DNA of 64,000 nucleotides from Crambe crambe (Eukaryota; Porifera; Demospongiae; Poecilosclerida; Crambeidae): positions 8,471,338 through 8,535,337 of the forward strand of contig OZ004581.1 in the NCBI GenBank assembly GCA_963924555.1, given 5' to 3'. Shown piece after piece: positions 1 through 12,375 of this stretch (within the stretch, counting starts at the first letter, position 1; each line of letters begins with the position of its first letter). Under the pieces are notes generated by a model that searched no databases, was not told the origin of the DNA, and saw nothing but the letters and a program-made list of their open reading frames with translations. The translations under genes and the position numbers were made by a program.

Positions 1-382
1 TAATAGCTACTAAGCACAGCTGAATGTATCTTTCAGGCTCACAAGTCCCAGCAGGAATGTATGTATACGTACCTATATCTATGCATGATGTAGGCTAGTA
101 AATAGACACAGCAACTTAGGCTACTTCCCTTTCCCTTTCCCTTCTCCGGGGAAAGCCCAAGCAAGAAGGCAGGGGGTGGAGAACACTTACTTAGAGGCTC
201 AGTCAAAAGAAAGTATATAGCTGCACCATTGCGAAAAATTAATGGTTTGACGTTCGGGAAATTGCACCGTAGGGAGCCGGAGGCGGATGTTAATAATAGG
301 CCATTGGGACGTAGGCGGATGTCGTTAAATTAAAGCCAATAATGCAGCTAGCTAGCTAGTTACTGAGAGCAGTGATGCAGTG

Positions 383-3300
383 ATGTCTGGTGGTGGACAG
401 TTGTCGGAGGGAGACAGAATGGTGCTCCGGAGGGCCCTAGAGCTAGTGTCCTCTTCTATGAGCGGCGATGGACGTGCGAGGTCGAGCTCCAGCGAAGCAC
501 CAGGCACTACTGAGAGAATGGATGCAGTTCCCGGGAGAGCTGCAGACTTGCCAACGACTCCTTGCAGGGCTGCCGTTAATCTGCGCTCTCTGTCACCTGG
601 AGCAAGTAAGGCTGTATAGTCGTCGGGCCTGTAGCCAGAAAAGGGGTGAACAATAGCTAAATAATCTCTCCTCCTAGGGTTCGAAGATGCATACCACAAT
701 GCCATGTCATCCCTACGAGGAGTGAGAGAAGAGCAAAGCAGCCTCTTCAATTGGAAGAAGAAAAAGAAAGCAGCGCCAGCTACCAGCTGGGACCACAAGT
801 TTGTGTGTCTAAGCAGCACCAGTGCAGACAGGGTTCCCACTAGCCAGTCTGGAAAGATGATCTTAGAGGAGGCGGGGCTGGGTGAGAAGACAGTGACAGT
901 ACCAGATGTTGACTGCAGCCCACAAGCGTTTCACCAGCTGTTGTTGGCGGCCTACCCCAAGCTGGAGAGTGGAGGAGGGTTTGAGCTGCTCCGCTGCAAG
1001 CCGCAGTCGAGGGACTTGGTGCTGATTGGGTCGAGGATATCTAGCAGTCCGAGGTTGCTCAAGCGCAGGGTGGGCAATGGAAGAGTATATATCAGGCCAA
1101 TACAGAGGGATCTAAGCCTAGAGGAGGAGGCCCTGGATGAGGAAGTGGAAGGGGTGAGTGGATCAGAGTCTCCCCTATAGCTGTAAGGGGGGGGGGGGGG
1201 GGGGGGGGGGGTGCATGCTTAATTTAATTCAATTGATGCCGTATAGACCCAGCCCACTTTCTTTGAGGTTTCTTTATCCAACATTTAGAAAACACTCCAG
1301 TTCAGATTGCTATTTATAATAGGTGGAAGAAAGGTGCCTTGATTGTGGCCAAAAGTGCAGGGTTGCCCTTCTGAGAGAGCACATGAGGGTGTGTCCAGGT
1401 GGCCCTTCCTCTGCCAGAAGCAGGAGTAGGAGCCCAGAGAGACGTGGAGAGAGATCCACAAGAGATGTAAGACCAGTGCATGTGGGTTGGTGCTCTTCAT
1501 TAGCATTCCATTCACTTGGTAGCTGAAGCTGCTATTAGCATTCCATTCACTGGTGGTCACTGGTTCCTCCTCCCATTCAGTGTGGTCCGTCCTCCTCCCC
1601 AGCAGACTGCTTTGATCTCTGCAAGTACAGCAAAACCAAAATTTACATAGCCTCCTTTCAAGTCCAAGCCATTTGAAAGGATGGAGGCTATGTCATGTTG
1701 CTTGCAGCTAGCTATAGCAATGTAAGCCGTTTGCTGTCCTAACTTCAGTGCAGTCAAGTTCCCAAGGCAATATATCCACTCCCTCATGTCCCCTTATCAA
1801 GCCCCTCGATCATTGGCCTGTTACTGGCAGCATTTAGTTTCAGGCATTACAGCAGATTGCAGTGATCTTGCAACACAGCAGAACCAATAGCCTCCTTTCA
1901 CTATAATTATGTAGTTGGGCTACTTCAAAGGAAGCTATGTAAAAGTTTTTTTTTATATTCACAATGGAACAGCAAGTAGACTTGGATTTTTAAAATAAAC
2001 ATTTTTTTTTATTTATTTATTTTTTTTTACAGGTGTGCTCAAGTTCTGCCAGTGATTCTGATTCCGAGGTATGTAGTATTTTGTACCACGAGGTATTTTG
2101 TACTCAAGTTTTAGCTGCCTCACAGTTAACAATTGCTATGATTGTGCTCCTATTCATGTATTCATGTAATTAATGTTCATGTCAAAATAATAATTATACA
2201 CACAATTAATTTGTTGTAAATAATTTTGGTACAGGCTAAAATATTTTAACATTAATACTCTGTGGATTCAGCTGTTTTGTCCAATCATTGTTCAACACAA
2301 GTATTGAGCCCAGAGGTGTTTATAGTGTCTGAACAATTCAATGAGGAACGTTGAATGGGTTTGCCTCTTTACTATTTTATGGATCTATCAACTGCTCCAG
2401 CCAACCTGAATAGTCAATAGTCTAGTTGTTCAGGACCAAAATTTGTTTGGCTAAAGCATTTTCTGAGATTAAAATTATACCTTGACATCAAAGCTTGAAA
2501 CTAAAAATAATTATGCGGTATCCTTCTCAGCTGCCGGTGGTTAGACTGAGGTCTTTCCAGCCCCCTTCACGATCATCATCTATTGAGGATGTGACCACAG
2601 AGTACGAAGATGTGGAAGAACAGATGTATAGGAGTGCAGTGGTCGAAAGCCTCAAGGGTCCAGACGAGTAAGAGCATACAACTTTAATTAATTTAACGAC
2701 CACTTTAAATTCTGCTCAACACAGGGAACCGACTAGTCTTCGGGAGTTGCTGGCTGTTCTTAGGAGTCGATTCGGTGTGAAAATGGCGGTCAGTGACGAG
2801 GACTGGGCAATCGTCCCACGAACACACATTGTTGTGAGAAGGGATAAGTTACTGGAAAATGCTCTACGTGAAGTCAGGAAGACCAGATTTGATCCCACCA
2901 AACTCTTGAATGTAAGTGATGTCCAATGCGTGCATGGTCTTGGGAGACTGGTTATAATTTGCTGGCTTTGCCTCTACTATTTCATTGTTCGACTCAGGTC
3001 CAGTTTGTAGGGAAGGAGGCAGTGGATACTGGAGGGCCCACCAGGGAATTTTGGAGACTCTTCATCCAGGAAGTGGTTAGGCATTACTGTGTTGGGGATT
3101 CTGGGATGTGCCTGTTTGCCAAGAACATACCCGCATTGGAAGTAAGTGTGAGTGGCATGTGAAAGAGATGTTGCAATCCTCTACATAGCCCAAGAGTGAC
3201 CGCATAGTAATAGCTATACATTTTGGCTCAGTGTATGGTACATATTGTTTTGTTTCATTTATTTATTTATTTATTTTTATCCACCCCATTCAGAGCGAAG

Positions 3301-4504
3301 ATTTCAAAATGATTGGAAAACTAGTGGCGACATCCATAGTCCAGGGAGGCCCTGGATTACCTGTGTTTTCCCCTGTTGCATACAATTACATCTGTACTGA
3401 GAAGTATTCCGAGAAGTTCTCTGCACAGGGGATAGCAGACCCACTTGTCAAGAACTTGCTTGAGATGGTAAGGTGGAGCTATGGCAGCATTTTTATTTCC
3501 CTCCTTACCTGTATGGAACCACCCAGAATGGGGATACTGTGTAGATGTAATTATTTCCAAGGGGCAAAAATATACTGCTTGCCCACCAGCTCTAGTATCC
3601 CTTCACCCCTCGGGCAATTTTCCCCTGGCAAGTGATTGATGATGATGTTAATTCTCTTTAGCTGGAAGCTGCAAACTCCGATGAGTCACTGAGGGAAGTG
3701 TTTGAGCACAGTGACTTCGAGATAACAATGCTAGAGACAGGGTACAGGAAGCCACTGTCGTCTCTCGTCATGTCGGACAAGGAATCGTTAAAAAATACCC
3801 TGAAGACTCACGTTCTTATGAGGGTGAAACCAGAGATTGACCAGTTTTGCGAGGGTTTGAGGATGTGTGGCATTCTGGAGACCATTCGGCGGTACTCGAC
3901 CTTGATGGCTCCCTATTTTAATTACACACCAGTGAATCTAACATCAGGTGTGTGCTTGGTGTATGTGGTATCTAGACTAGTTGTATTCATGCTGAACCTG
4001 TTTTCTCTTTGCAGACTATTTCAAGAATTTGTTTAATCCCATCTTCAATAGTGATGTTGCAAGGAAGGAGAAGGAGCATGCTGCATATGTTTTCTTCATG
4101 GATTTCATTGAAGAATGTGAAGGTGTGTAGCCGGTGACCCTTACCTATATTGAATAATAACCGATGGGAAGCTCCACGTGGGTATTGACCTATGGGTGCA
4201 TGTTTATCAGATACCACGCTCTCTCACAATCATCTGGTGTATGTCTTTAGAACGTGTTGTGAAGACGGAGGCTGGTGAAGTGGTGGGATTAGAAGACCTG
4301 ATGATTTTTTTCTCCGGTACAAAAAAAGAGCCTCCCTTGGGCTTCAGTGAGAAGCCAACCCTCGAATTTACTGAAGGCAACCTGGCCACATCCAGTACCT
4401 GTCTCCCGAATTTGAGAATCCCGATAGACCACTCCACATACTCCAGTTTCAAGCATTACATGACTCTTTCCCTAATGGGACAAAATGGTTTTGGTTCTGT
4501 GTAA
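383..4504 (+). CDS. HECT-type E3 ubiquitin ligase, complete, 11 exons
   Basis: Spliced protein of about 722 residues. Exons: 383-605, 678-1153, 1323-1466, 2033-2068, 2531-2667, 2725-2911, 2998-3141, 3294-3467, 3662-3947, 4015-4122, 4251-4504; all boundaries are GT-AG and all phases agree. The start is the ATG at 383, because this frame joins exon 2 in phase; another open frame at 468 does not. Domains seen: a Ser-rich N-terminus; a region ending GRVYIRPIQRDL that is typical of the G2E3-like invertebrate and fish HECT group; a C2HC finger (CLDCGQKC...REHMRVC); an Arg/Ser stretch; then a HECT domain with VQFVGKEAVDTGGPTREFW in the N-lobe. The C-lobe ends SSTCLPNLRIPI, where the Cys (about residue 689) is the expected thioester cysteine. 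Role known for the family: it accepts ubiquitin from an E2 on this Cys and passes it to a substrate. The substrate is unknown. The stop is TAA at 4502. Confidence 0.87.
1187..1211 (+). repeat. poly-G run in HECT intron 2
   Basis: An uninterrupted run of about 25 G lies 33 bases after the donor of exon 2. Sequence flanking it (about 1163-1280) recurs at about 51205-51305, so this intron carries a dispersed repeat. G runs of this length can form quadruplexes (inference). Confidence 0.8.
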
Positions 4505-4889
4505 TTATTATTCAAGTTCATGTTTGTGTGTGTGTTAGTGGGTGCTGGGGGAGATCTTCCCCATGACCGAATCGCTGGTCCCCACTGACTGGTACAACAA
4601 TTTCAAGTTCAATGATTCTGAGTTGTCGGCGCGTTTGCTGTGGCTTGAATTATGGCATGGGTGCATGGGGTTAAATTATGGGTGACCTGGCTGTTTGCAG
4701 CAGAGTCAGAGCCTGTTCTGGTAAAGGGTTAAGGTTAGTGCAAACTCGACCATGATCATCAATTTCCTAACTCCTCTGCACCCAATATTGATTTGGCATT
4801 CAACAGATCTTAGTTCAGTTTGGTGTCCGTCAAATCAAGTACCTTTGCTCTTCTTGGATAGGGCTTGTCCCCTTGCAGGGGATAATTTA
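4505..4889. other. no gene seen downstream of the HECT gene
   Basis: I see no convincing coding signal or repeat here. The first 150 bases probably hold the 3' untranslated region of the HECT gene; I do not see an exact AATAAA close to the stop. Confidence 0.5.
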
Positions 4890-5345
4890 AATGATATGAG
4901 CACATTGAAGTATAAGAGTTCAGTTCAGACATGAGTACATTGAACTTGATAATGAAATGCAGAGTGATGATGTGAGCACATTGAAGTATCAGAGTTCAGA
5001 CAATGCATATGAGCACATTGAAGTATAAGAGTTCAGTTATTGAACTTGATAATGAAATGCAGAGTGATGATGTGAGCACATTGAAGTATCAGAGTTCAGA
5101 CAATGCATATGAGCACATTGAAGTATAAGAGTTCAGTTATTGAACTTGATAATGAAATATGAAATGCAGAGTGATGATATGAGCACATTGAAGCATAAGA
5201 GACATGAACACATTGAAGAGTTCAGTTCAGACATGAGCACATTGTACTTGATAATTCCAACACAACGACACGAGTACAGTTTGATATTGATGATCCCAGT
5301 TTAATAATTGATGATTCTGACATGAGTACAGTTTAATAATTGAAC
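4890..5345. repeat. tandem repeat of about 98 bp, degenerate
   Basis: Two near-identical long units (about 4960-5057 and 5058-5155) are built from submotifs reading GAGCACATTGAAGTATAAGA and TGAACTTGATAATGAAATGC, with more diverged pieces on both sides. No long open frame is maintained. Confidence 0.75.
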
Positions 5346-5393
5346 TTGCTCAGCTTGGTGATCTATTTCTATTTTTGTCCATCATGGCTTTCC

Positions 5394-5625
5394 ATAAAAT
5401 AATGTCACACTGATCCGTCCTTCTTTACTTCTCTCTATTTATTACACAGGTGCACATGTCTGCATCCTTCTCAATATAATTATCAGTCTGTAAAAGATGC
5501 AGTATATGTATATGTACCTGTAGCACCTGTGTGATAAATAGAAGTTATTAAAGAGGGATGGATCAGTGTGTCTATTCACAACACAATAACATAGATCTTC
5601 ATTTATTTATCCATAGATTGAATAG
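5394..5625. mobile_element. MITE-like element, copy 1
   Basis: An inverted repeat of about 50 bp starts CACACTGATCCGTCCTTCTT at about 5407 and returns as its complement, ending at 5570. The similarity to the copy at 44230 continues about 55 bases past the second arm, so the mobile unit is probably about 230 bp. No coding capacity. Confidence 0.7.
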
Positions 5626-6827
5626 GGCATAAAATGTAATTTTACCAGTGGACAAACTACTGCTTCTAATCAATGTTGTGAGTTTATATTTCATGATAAT
5701 TTATCTCAATTGATATCAAATTATCTAAATCACTTGATACATCCTACAACTACTTCACCAGACTACAACTCAATCTTCTTCCCCTGATGTACCATTTTGA
5801 AATAAATGACATCGTGTTTGTTGTGTGTCAACTCAAAGAGCCAAAAGGCCACTTTGATCTGTCTAAGCACGTTTCATTCAGTTCAGCTTCTGCTAGGTCA
5901 TCATCCAAGATGTCTCACACAAGAGTAGACACTTCTATTTTAATCACCTGCCACGTCTATGGAACGCCCTTCCTCCTATTGACCTGAACTCATCCTTTCC
6001 CTCTATCAAACGACATTTGTTAGAATATTTCTATAGCTAATCACTTTTTGATTCATTTTTCAGTGGACAACTCTTGCAGCTATCATTTTATGTGCCCATG
6101 AGTGAACTCCCGATGTCACTTTTTAATTTAATTGCATGTCATGGCTGCCAGTTTACCAAGTTGATCTTCAGTACTTCAGCCATCTTTTTGTCATTCCTTT
6201 CTGTGCAGGGTAAAATTAATATCAGGTTTGTGACTTTGACATAATATTCCGTATAAAATCATACTAGAGGGATAGATCAGGTACAGCTGCAGAACCTCTC
6301 TAACTACCATACCCAAATAGGGAAATATGGTAAAGGGTTGCTACATCAGACTAGGGTTCTGTGTACATGCATACTTATCATGCGCCCTTTCAGAAGTTTT
6401 CAACCAGCACCATCATGTTCCTAACACTGTGATGGCACTTTCCCTCTCCATTTCCTCTTTCTACCTCCCCAAACCTCATTCCTAACACTAGCACAACCCT
6501 TCCTCCTCCACCCCACACAAAGCAATTCATCAAGGAGTCCACCTCTCCCTCACAAGGAGTAAGAACAACCTACCTGTGCTGGTAGATTAATATTATTAAA
6601 TCTACCCCTTTTGTGGTCAGCACAACACAGGAAATAGTGGGTTATCAGTAATGGCTGGACATTCCAGATCTCCACCCGAGTCCTAGCTATATACACTAAC
6701 ACAGATGCTCAAAGGTTGACACACATACCATTACAAACTTCAGGATCAACACAATAATAAAAAGTGGTGCTCCTAAAATATTGTCAGCATTGTTTTATAA
6801 GTTGATAGTTTCCAGCCCAAGGCTATA
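5626..6827. other. no gene seen
   Basis: AT-rich sequence without a credible open frame. Short open frames here lack splice partners or any recognisable domain. Confidence 0.45.
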
Positions 6828-6985
6828 GATATGTGGCCATGGGGTCCTCCTGTTGTACCCCCTTCAGCTTGTAGGCTTCCATCGCTATTTTGCTGGGTTC
6901 CCAACACTTCCCTCTCATCCATGACCAGCAGTCTATCCATCTTCCTCTCTCGTTCTCTTCAGCCAGTACTACCTGGGGGGAGGGG
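6828..6985 (-). pseudogene. fragment of SLU7 last exon
   Basis: On the minus strand broken frames read MDRLLVMDER and, after indels, EPSKIAMEAYKLK and EDPMA. These match the C-terminal end of splicing factor SLU7 ([23 protein letters not shown]). The flank to about 7012 is also shared with the SLU7 relic near 48.06 kb, so this is a segmental copy rather than a processed one. Not functional. Confidence 0.7.
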
Positions 6986-7077
6986 AATAGATCAGGTGAT
7001 TTTTATCAAAGCTGAATGCCTGAATCATGGTCCCCAGTGTGAGTGACTTGAAACAGTCTGACATAATATCTTATCAA

Positions 7078-7152
7078 ACTTCTATAACAACTATTAGGAC
7101 CATATTACTATGAACAACTATTAGGACCATATTACTATGAACAACTATTAGG
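7078..7152. repeat. tandem repeat, about 32-bp unit
   Basis: Between two and three units containing AACTATTAGGACCATATTAC. Confidence 0.75.
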
Positions 7153-8249
7153 TATGAACTGTCATAATCAGAGGGAGAAAATATGTCACTAAGTGACTGA
7201 AACCAGGGGGAAATGATCATGGCACAGTACAACACTTCGATATGGACATTCTTGTTTCATTTTTTGTTATTTGTTTGGAGGGAACATGTACAGCTGTTTT
7301 CATCTTCTGGGAGTCCAGGGAAACCCCCATGTGTTACCCACAATCAGAGTTACATGTAGGGACATGCCTGCATAGTTTTGGGCATAATGGGTTGAACCTT
7401 AATGCCAGCACAATGCTGGCATAATAGGGGATTTTTAATTCCAGGGGTTGGCAGATATGGAGGTATTGATGTCGACTCTTGAGTTCCTTTGTATAAACTG
7501 CTGAATTAGAGTAGCCACCTATGTAATTGGTGGTGGTAACAAAAAAAAAACTGTCTTCTGCTGCAGTTTTCTTTACTAAACGTTTCAGCAAACTAACTTG
7601 CTGCTGATAAAATTATGATGGATGACTAAAGAGGCTGCAATTATGCTACAATAAATTTTCTTACCAATTTTTTAAAAGCATAATTGTTGAGCATAATAGG
7701 GCAGGGGTTCTGGCATTGGAGCATAGCATAATAGGGAAGATAAAAAAGCATAATATGCATGTCTCTAGTTACATGCTGGGCTGTGGCCTGCCAAATAAGG
7801 AAAGTCATAGAAATTGCATTCTGACTGCATTTAATCATAAAAACTGTCCATGTCCTACAGTTATCAGATCATGGTCATTTCTAATTTGTTAGGCAAATGA
7901 GGAAGATTAGAATTTCAAAAAAAGTGATATTTGATATGGAGAATGTCATGATCTGTCTGTGTACTACACTAATACACTGTCTCCCTTTGCTCAGCATGTG
8001 GATCTTCTAGCATGCTCCTCTATTTTAGTGTATCGGTTTTCCTCCCTTGGTTTGTGTATGGGTGTTTCCCCGTAGGGGTGCACACTTTAGCTAGTACCAG
8101 TCCAGTAACCACCAATTAATTCTTAACATAACTCATCAAAGAACTGACAACTTCCTAGGAAAGGTATTCATGTAGACAGTGATAACCACTTTCTTCCATC
8201 AATATTAATTGGTGGGAGCACAGCAGGCTAGCATTTCCAAAAGAGAAGT
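7153..8249. other. no gene seen; diverged repeats
   Basis: Contains GCATAATAGGG-like motifs at about 7380-7430 and 7685-7760 and short stretches similar to the SLU7 flank near 50.5-50.7 kb. No coding gene is supported. Confidence 0.45.
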
Positions 8250-8285
8250 TTAAAAACCACACACTAGCTATCTTATTAGTTTGCA

Positions 8286-8355
8286 CACACTGACAGGTGC
8301 AGCTAGCGTGATAAGGTGCAGCTAGCGTGATAAGGTGCAGCTAGCGTGATAAGGT
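8286..8355. repeat. tandem repeat, about 19-bp unit, three copies
   Basis: Three head-to-tail copies of GGTGCAGCTAGCGTGATAA inside the left inverted repeat of the surrounding element; the right arm has one diverged equivalent. Confidence 0.9.
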
Positions 8356-8536
8356 GCACATGTACTGTATAAATAAAACTTGAGCTTTGAGGTTGACCAT
8401 CATGAGCTTGCTACATGCTCCCTTCACAGTACAGAACGAGAGTTGCCATTACCTATGCTTTGATTGATAGAGAGCATGAGTCTATTCCCACTTGTATTAC
8501 TAGATGCATCATTAGCTGATTATCTTGCCAAAACAG

Positions 8537-8751
8537 GTGCAAGTCACATGACCATATCAGTGGGATAATTATAAACCAGATGCAAGTCACATGACCATAT
8601 CAGTGGGATAATTACAAACCAGATGCAAGTCACATGACCATATCAGTGGGATAATTACAAACCAGATGCAAGTCACATGACCATATCAGTGGGATAATTA
8701 TAAACCAGATGCAAGTCACATGACCATATCAGTGGGATAATTACAAACCAG
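8537..8751. repeat. 43-bp tandem repeat, five copies
   Basis: Five nearly identical units carrying CAAGTCACATGACCATATCA followed by GTGGGATAATTAYAAACCAG. The paralogous element at 12692-12778 has only two units, so copy number is labile. TCACATGA is an E-box-like core (inference only). Confidence 0.92.
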
Positions 8752-9978
8752 ATCACAGACTGGAGCTAGCCATGGTGAGTGGATGGAGAGGAGTGTCCAC
8801 TACAGGAGAAGGGGTAGACATTATGTGTTCTCTTATCCATGGTGTGACCTCACTCCCTAAGAACAAGAACCTGGGTAGACTTAGTGCTGCTAGAGGCCAT
8901 GGTCTTCCCCCCCCCCCCTGGAATTTCAGTACTATTGACATAGTTACTAGCTATACAAGAAGCCTTCTATTCACCTTGAGTTCCCATACTGTAATGTTGT
9001 GTTGCTGAGTCAATGCTGACTACACCTGATGTTACCAAGGGCAACCACATGATACAGCAAATTCCTCCTGTGGTATGATACATATGAAGTAGGGTCCAAC
9101 CCCACAATAAATTCAGACTCTTTCAGATTGTTCAAGCTCTGTGTACAGTAGCTGGGAAGTAACTTAGCAACTGAGAAAGGTGAAACTTAATGAACCAATT
9201 GACTAGTGCCACATACGAGCAGTTAGAAACTTAGAAAGTAAGGAAAAAACTGCTGTGGTGGACCTGAAAGTACAGGGGTGTGCTAAACTTACATATTTTA
9301 GTGGACACAATAATAATAGGTAACCAAAGAGAGTCACGTTCTGCTATCTAAGAATCAACCAATGTGGCAGCTTACAGACAAGGACTATGTTTGTGGGTTA
9401 TGTGAGGTAGTAGGTGATAGGAACTTTCTGATTTCTGATGCTACCGGACTCCATTAGCAGGAGTGGTCCCTCACTTTCCAGGAGCTAGCCATGGGTCGGG
9501 AGATTAATGGGACTGAAACTTAGTGTTGATCGGATTGGGTTCTCCCCTGATGGCATAAACACCTCTAGAGTAGCAAACAGGAGTATTTCACTGTTTTATG
9601 TAAAATAGGTTCCATCAGGTAATTGGTCCTAGCCAGTAGAGTGGCGGACAAATACACTTCCAAAAGTCACTTTTTTATTTTTCTCTAAAAACTTTCTCAA
9701 ACACATACACACACTCCACTGAATACGGTAACCCTTGTGCATGTCCACTGGATCTGTTGTTTTCTTACCACTATTAACAACTTAGGCAATGGCAACTCTC
9801 GTTCTGTACTGTGAAGGGAGCATGTAGCAAGCTCATGATGGTCAACCTCAAAGCTCAAGTTTTATTTGAGAGAAAAGGTACTGTACATGTGTGAGAAAGA
9901 TCACCTTATCATGTGAGCTAGCTAGCTGCACTTGTGTGCTAACAAATAAGATAGTGTGTAAACAGGTCAACAAGGACT

Positions 9979-10800
9979 CTGCAATTTCTCACTGTTGTTC
10001 ATCCACTCTCTCTGCTGGTATTTGAAATTAGGTTAAAAATTATAGTGAATGATCAAGGTGCCAGGTGAATTAAGACCACACACATCACACTGACTGAACT
10101 TGCATACCCCATGCATATGCATAACAACTGGTCAACAGAAATGGTAAGCCATTGTTGCCCATGCACGTTGGCTTTCACTTTAATAGTGTACAAATTCCAA
10201 CAGTTATTTTTAAAGAAACTTATGACCATAGGGATTAGAGATTTTAGCTTATATGGTCAGTCTTCTTGCTGCTAATAATGGCAGGGGCATGTCACATGAC
10301 TTATTCTACAGAGTTCCCATAGTATAAAAAAGAATGCAATTCAGTAGACTGATAGCCCAGCTGCCATTCCTGAAGCAATAGCAGTGAGGATTAACAGACC
10401 ATTCAGAGAATTGTTATAAACTGGCCAGTTTAAACACAAATTGCCACAGGCCCTCCACCTATCGACCACTGTAATAAGTTGACCTGCTGCCAGGGACAAG
10501 ATGATTATGACAGTAGGTATTTGTGAATCCCTGGTTGGTCATAGAAGGATACATAAATCACTGGTAGAATACTGTATCTCCATTACACATTATGCTCATG
10601 TCAACACTTGGAATTTCAGAATACACCATTACTTACTAGTTCATCTAGACTCACTTTTCCCAGTCTTGCTTTTGGCAACCAAGCTATGAACATGTGATCG
10701 TTAAAAGGACCAGAGGACTATTATAAAGTAAGTTCCTTGCATCAGCTAGTATCTATCATTTGTGTTGGTTGTATTGTGATGGGCACATAATGGTGACCCA
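9979..10800. other. no gene seen
   Basis: AT-rich, no sustained open frame and no recognised repeat. Confidence 0.45.
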
Positions 10801-10892
10801 CTTTGGTTTATACACACTCGTAAAACTCTTCAGTGAAGTGGCACTTGACTGAAGAGTTTTACACTTGACTGCAGAATGTGTATAAACCAAAG
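10801..10892. repeat. inverted repeat / hairpin
   Basis: Outer arms of 16 bases (CTTTGGTTTATACACA and its complement) enclose inner arms around TAAAACTCTTCAGT; together the 92 bases fold into a long hairpin with one bulge. It could be a small palindromic MITE. Confidence 0.8.
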
Positions 10893-11513
10893 AGTGCCAA
10901 GATTAAGAGGTGTTCCATGTGTCTAGAAGCATAGTCTGCATGGAAATAACATCAGGACTGTCTCTAATCTGATTAGAGGGGATGGTCCAGATTTGATGGA
11001 TGTCCATGCAACCTTTGTGGACACTATTTGGATCAGCAAACTGATTAAAGAGAAGTGACCTGCCAATGGACAATGCACCCAAGCAGTTCCATTGACTAAG
11101 GTGTGCATTATTTAAGGTTTGTTCCACTGTGTTACGAACAGACACACACATACACAGTAGTACCTGGAAATATTCAGCACTTCCATTATGAGATATTCGA
11201 CTTCCTTCACTTCCTGTGTAGGAGGAAGTAAACCCTCTGTTCTGTCATGGAATATGATGTCTCATGCACTGTACTCACAGCTAAGTCCAAGTCCTCCTCC
11301 CCCTCTCTTACAAAGCCTTTCTCCATGTCAAAGCCTGAGAAAGCCACAAAACGCAACCAATCAGAATCCTCACTGTTGACATCACAAAGTCTGTTTTATT
11401 AATCGGTAAAGGATCGATTTTTGCGCTGATTCTTATTTTAAATTTTGCGCGCGCATTAAATTTGATCGATGGATCATGGAGGGGGTTAAAAAGGACATGT
11501 ATAATAAAGATCA
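10893..11513. other. no gene seen downstream of the death-domain exon
   Basis: No supported coding region. The GCGCGC-containing stretch at about 11400-11460 recurs near 53270-53320, another sign of dispersed duplications. Confidence 0.45.
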
Positions 11514-11794
11514 CTAGAACTTCTCCCAACAGTACTTCATTTCAATACTAATTACAATATCTTTTCGGTTGACCAAAGGGTCTCTGAGGGCTGTGCAGAG
11601 ACTGTTCCAAGATGGTGGCTGACTTCCCTTCATCTTCAGCCACTGCTCAATGAGATCCTTCATGCATCCATTGATATCATTGGCATTATTATATCTGATT
11701 TTCTCAACTTCCGCATTTGGCAGTCCTATAGCCGCTCCAAGATCTCTCCACTCCCTCACTATGCCAATCAGTGCTGTCCTCACATTACGATAGG
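11514..11794 (-). CDS. terminal exon with death domain (subtype B), copy 1
   Basis: The exon begins after a CATGCAG acceptor and ends at a stop. It encodes YRNVRTALIGIVREWRDLGA, then a GLPNAEVEKIR segment, a WLKMKGSQPPSW stretch and DPLVNRKDI. The WRDLG, PSW and DPLVNR landmarks are those of the death-domain fold, a six-helix module for homotypic contacts in apoptotic and inflammatory signalling. Two paralogous exons are at 22005-22310 (broken) and 57329-57642 (intact). The short tail ends KYCWEKF. It is fed by the linker exons at 11881-12291, whose phases fit. Confidence 0.8.
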
Positions 11795-11880
11795 CTGCAT
11801 GCAAGCAAATAACGACTTATTAAATTATATATTTGGTAGTGCTATTACATGTGCATGCTACAAGTAAACTATCAACTCAC

Positions 11881-12375
11881 TCAAGGTGTCATCTCTAACT
11901 TCAACTGATTTCCTTGTTGGTTCACTCTATAGACATACACAGTGTGTGTAAGTTGTCTTTAAATCATAAAAGATGACATTCTTTATAATTATACTTACAT
12001 CAGAAGGACTACTTGTTCCTTGTGGTTGAGGTTTGTTGGTTAAAGATGGTATGGAATGAGTAGATGGATTTTGTAAAATTTGAGTTTCTGAGAGATAGGA
12101 AAAACTATAATCATTAGCTATTAAATGTTTACAGCTATAAATATAGCCAGATAAATAGAGGTATAGCTACATACACAATATGCATACTAGTAATGTTGCT
12201 ATATACCTTTCTCAAATTCCAGCTGCATCCATCTATAAAATTCCTTGCTCTTTTCCCAGTGTTGTTCTCTGTCTAATTCACTCACTTGGGCCTATAATAA
12301 CCATTATTATTAAACAGTAGCTACTTAGCAATACTTACAGCTGGAGCAAGTAAATGTGGCTGCCTCGTCAATACT
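11881..12375 (-). CDS. linker exons upstream of death domain B, copy 1
   Basis: Four small exons with GT-AG borders: about 12342-12375 (LTRQPHLLAPA), 12207-12291 (charged helix AQVSELDREQHWEKSKEFYR then WMQLEFEK, probably coiled coil), 11999-12087 (Pro/Ser/Gln linker TQILQNPSTHSIPSLTNKPQ then PQGTSSPSD), and 11881-11926 (SEPTRKSVEVRDDTL). Splice phases run 0, 1, 0, 1 into the exon at 11794. Which upstream exon they join is unclear: the death-domain exon at 13847-14154 ends in a stop. They may be an orphan 3' module or belong to an alternative transcript. Confidence 0.65.

Larger units (their letters stand above)
8250..9978. mobile_element. non-autonomous element with terminal inverted repeats of about 200 bp
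   Basis: The segment at about 8250-8455 returns inverted at about 9783-9978; both arms contain the GAGCTTTGAGGTTGACCATC region and the cattcc-type CTCCCTTCACAGTACAGAAC stretch. The left arm has an internal expansion of a GTGCAGCTAGCGTGATAAG unit. No transposase is visible. A partial direct copy is at 12535-13280 and an arm-like piece is at about 51100-51205. Confidence 0.7.

Noticed and set aside
352-840. Minus-strand frame of 162 codons over HECT exons 1 and 2
   Set aside because: Crosses a well-supported intron on the plus strand and shows no domain.
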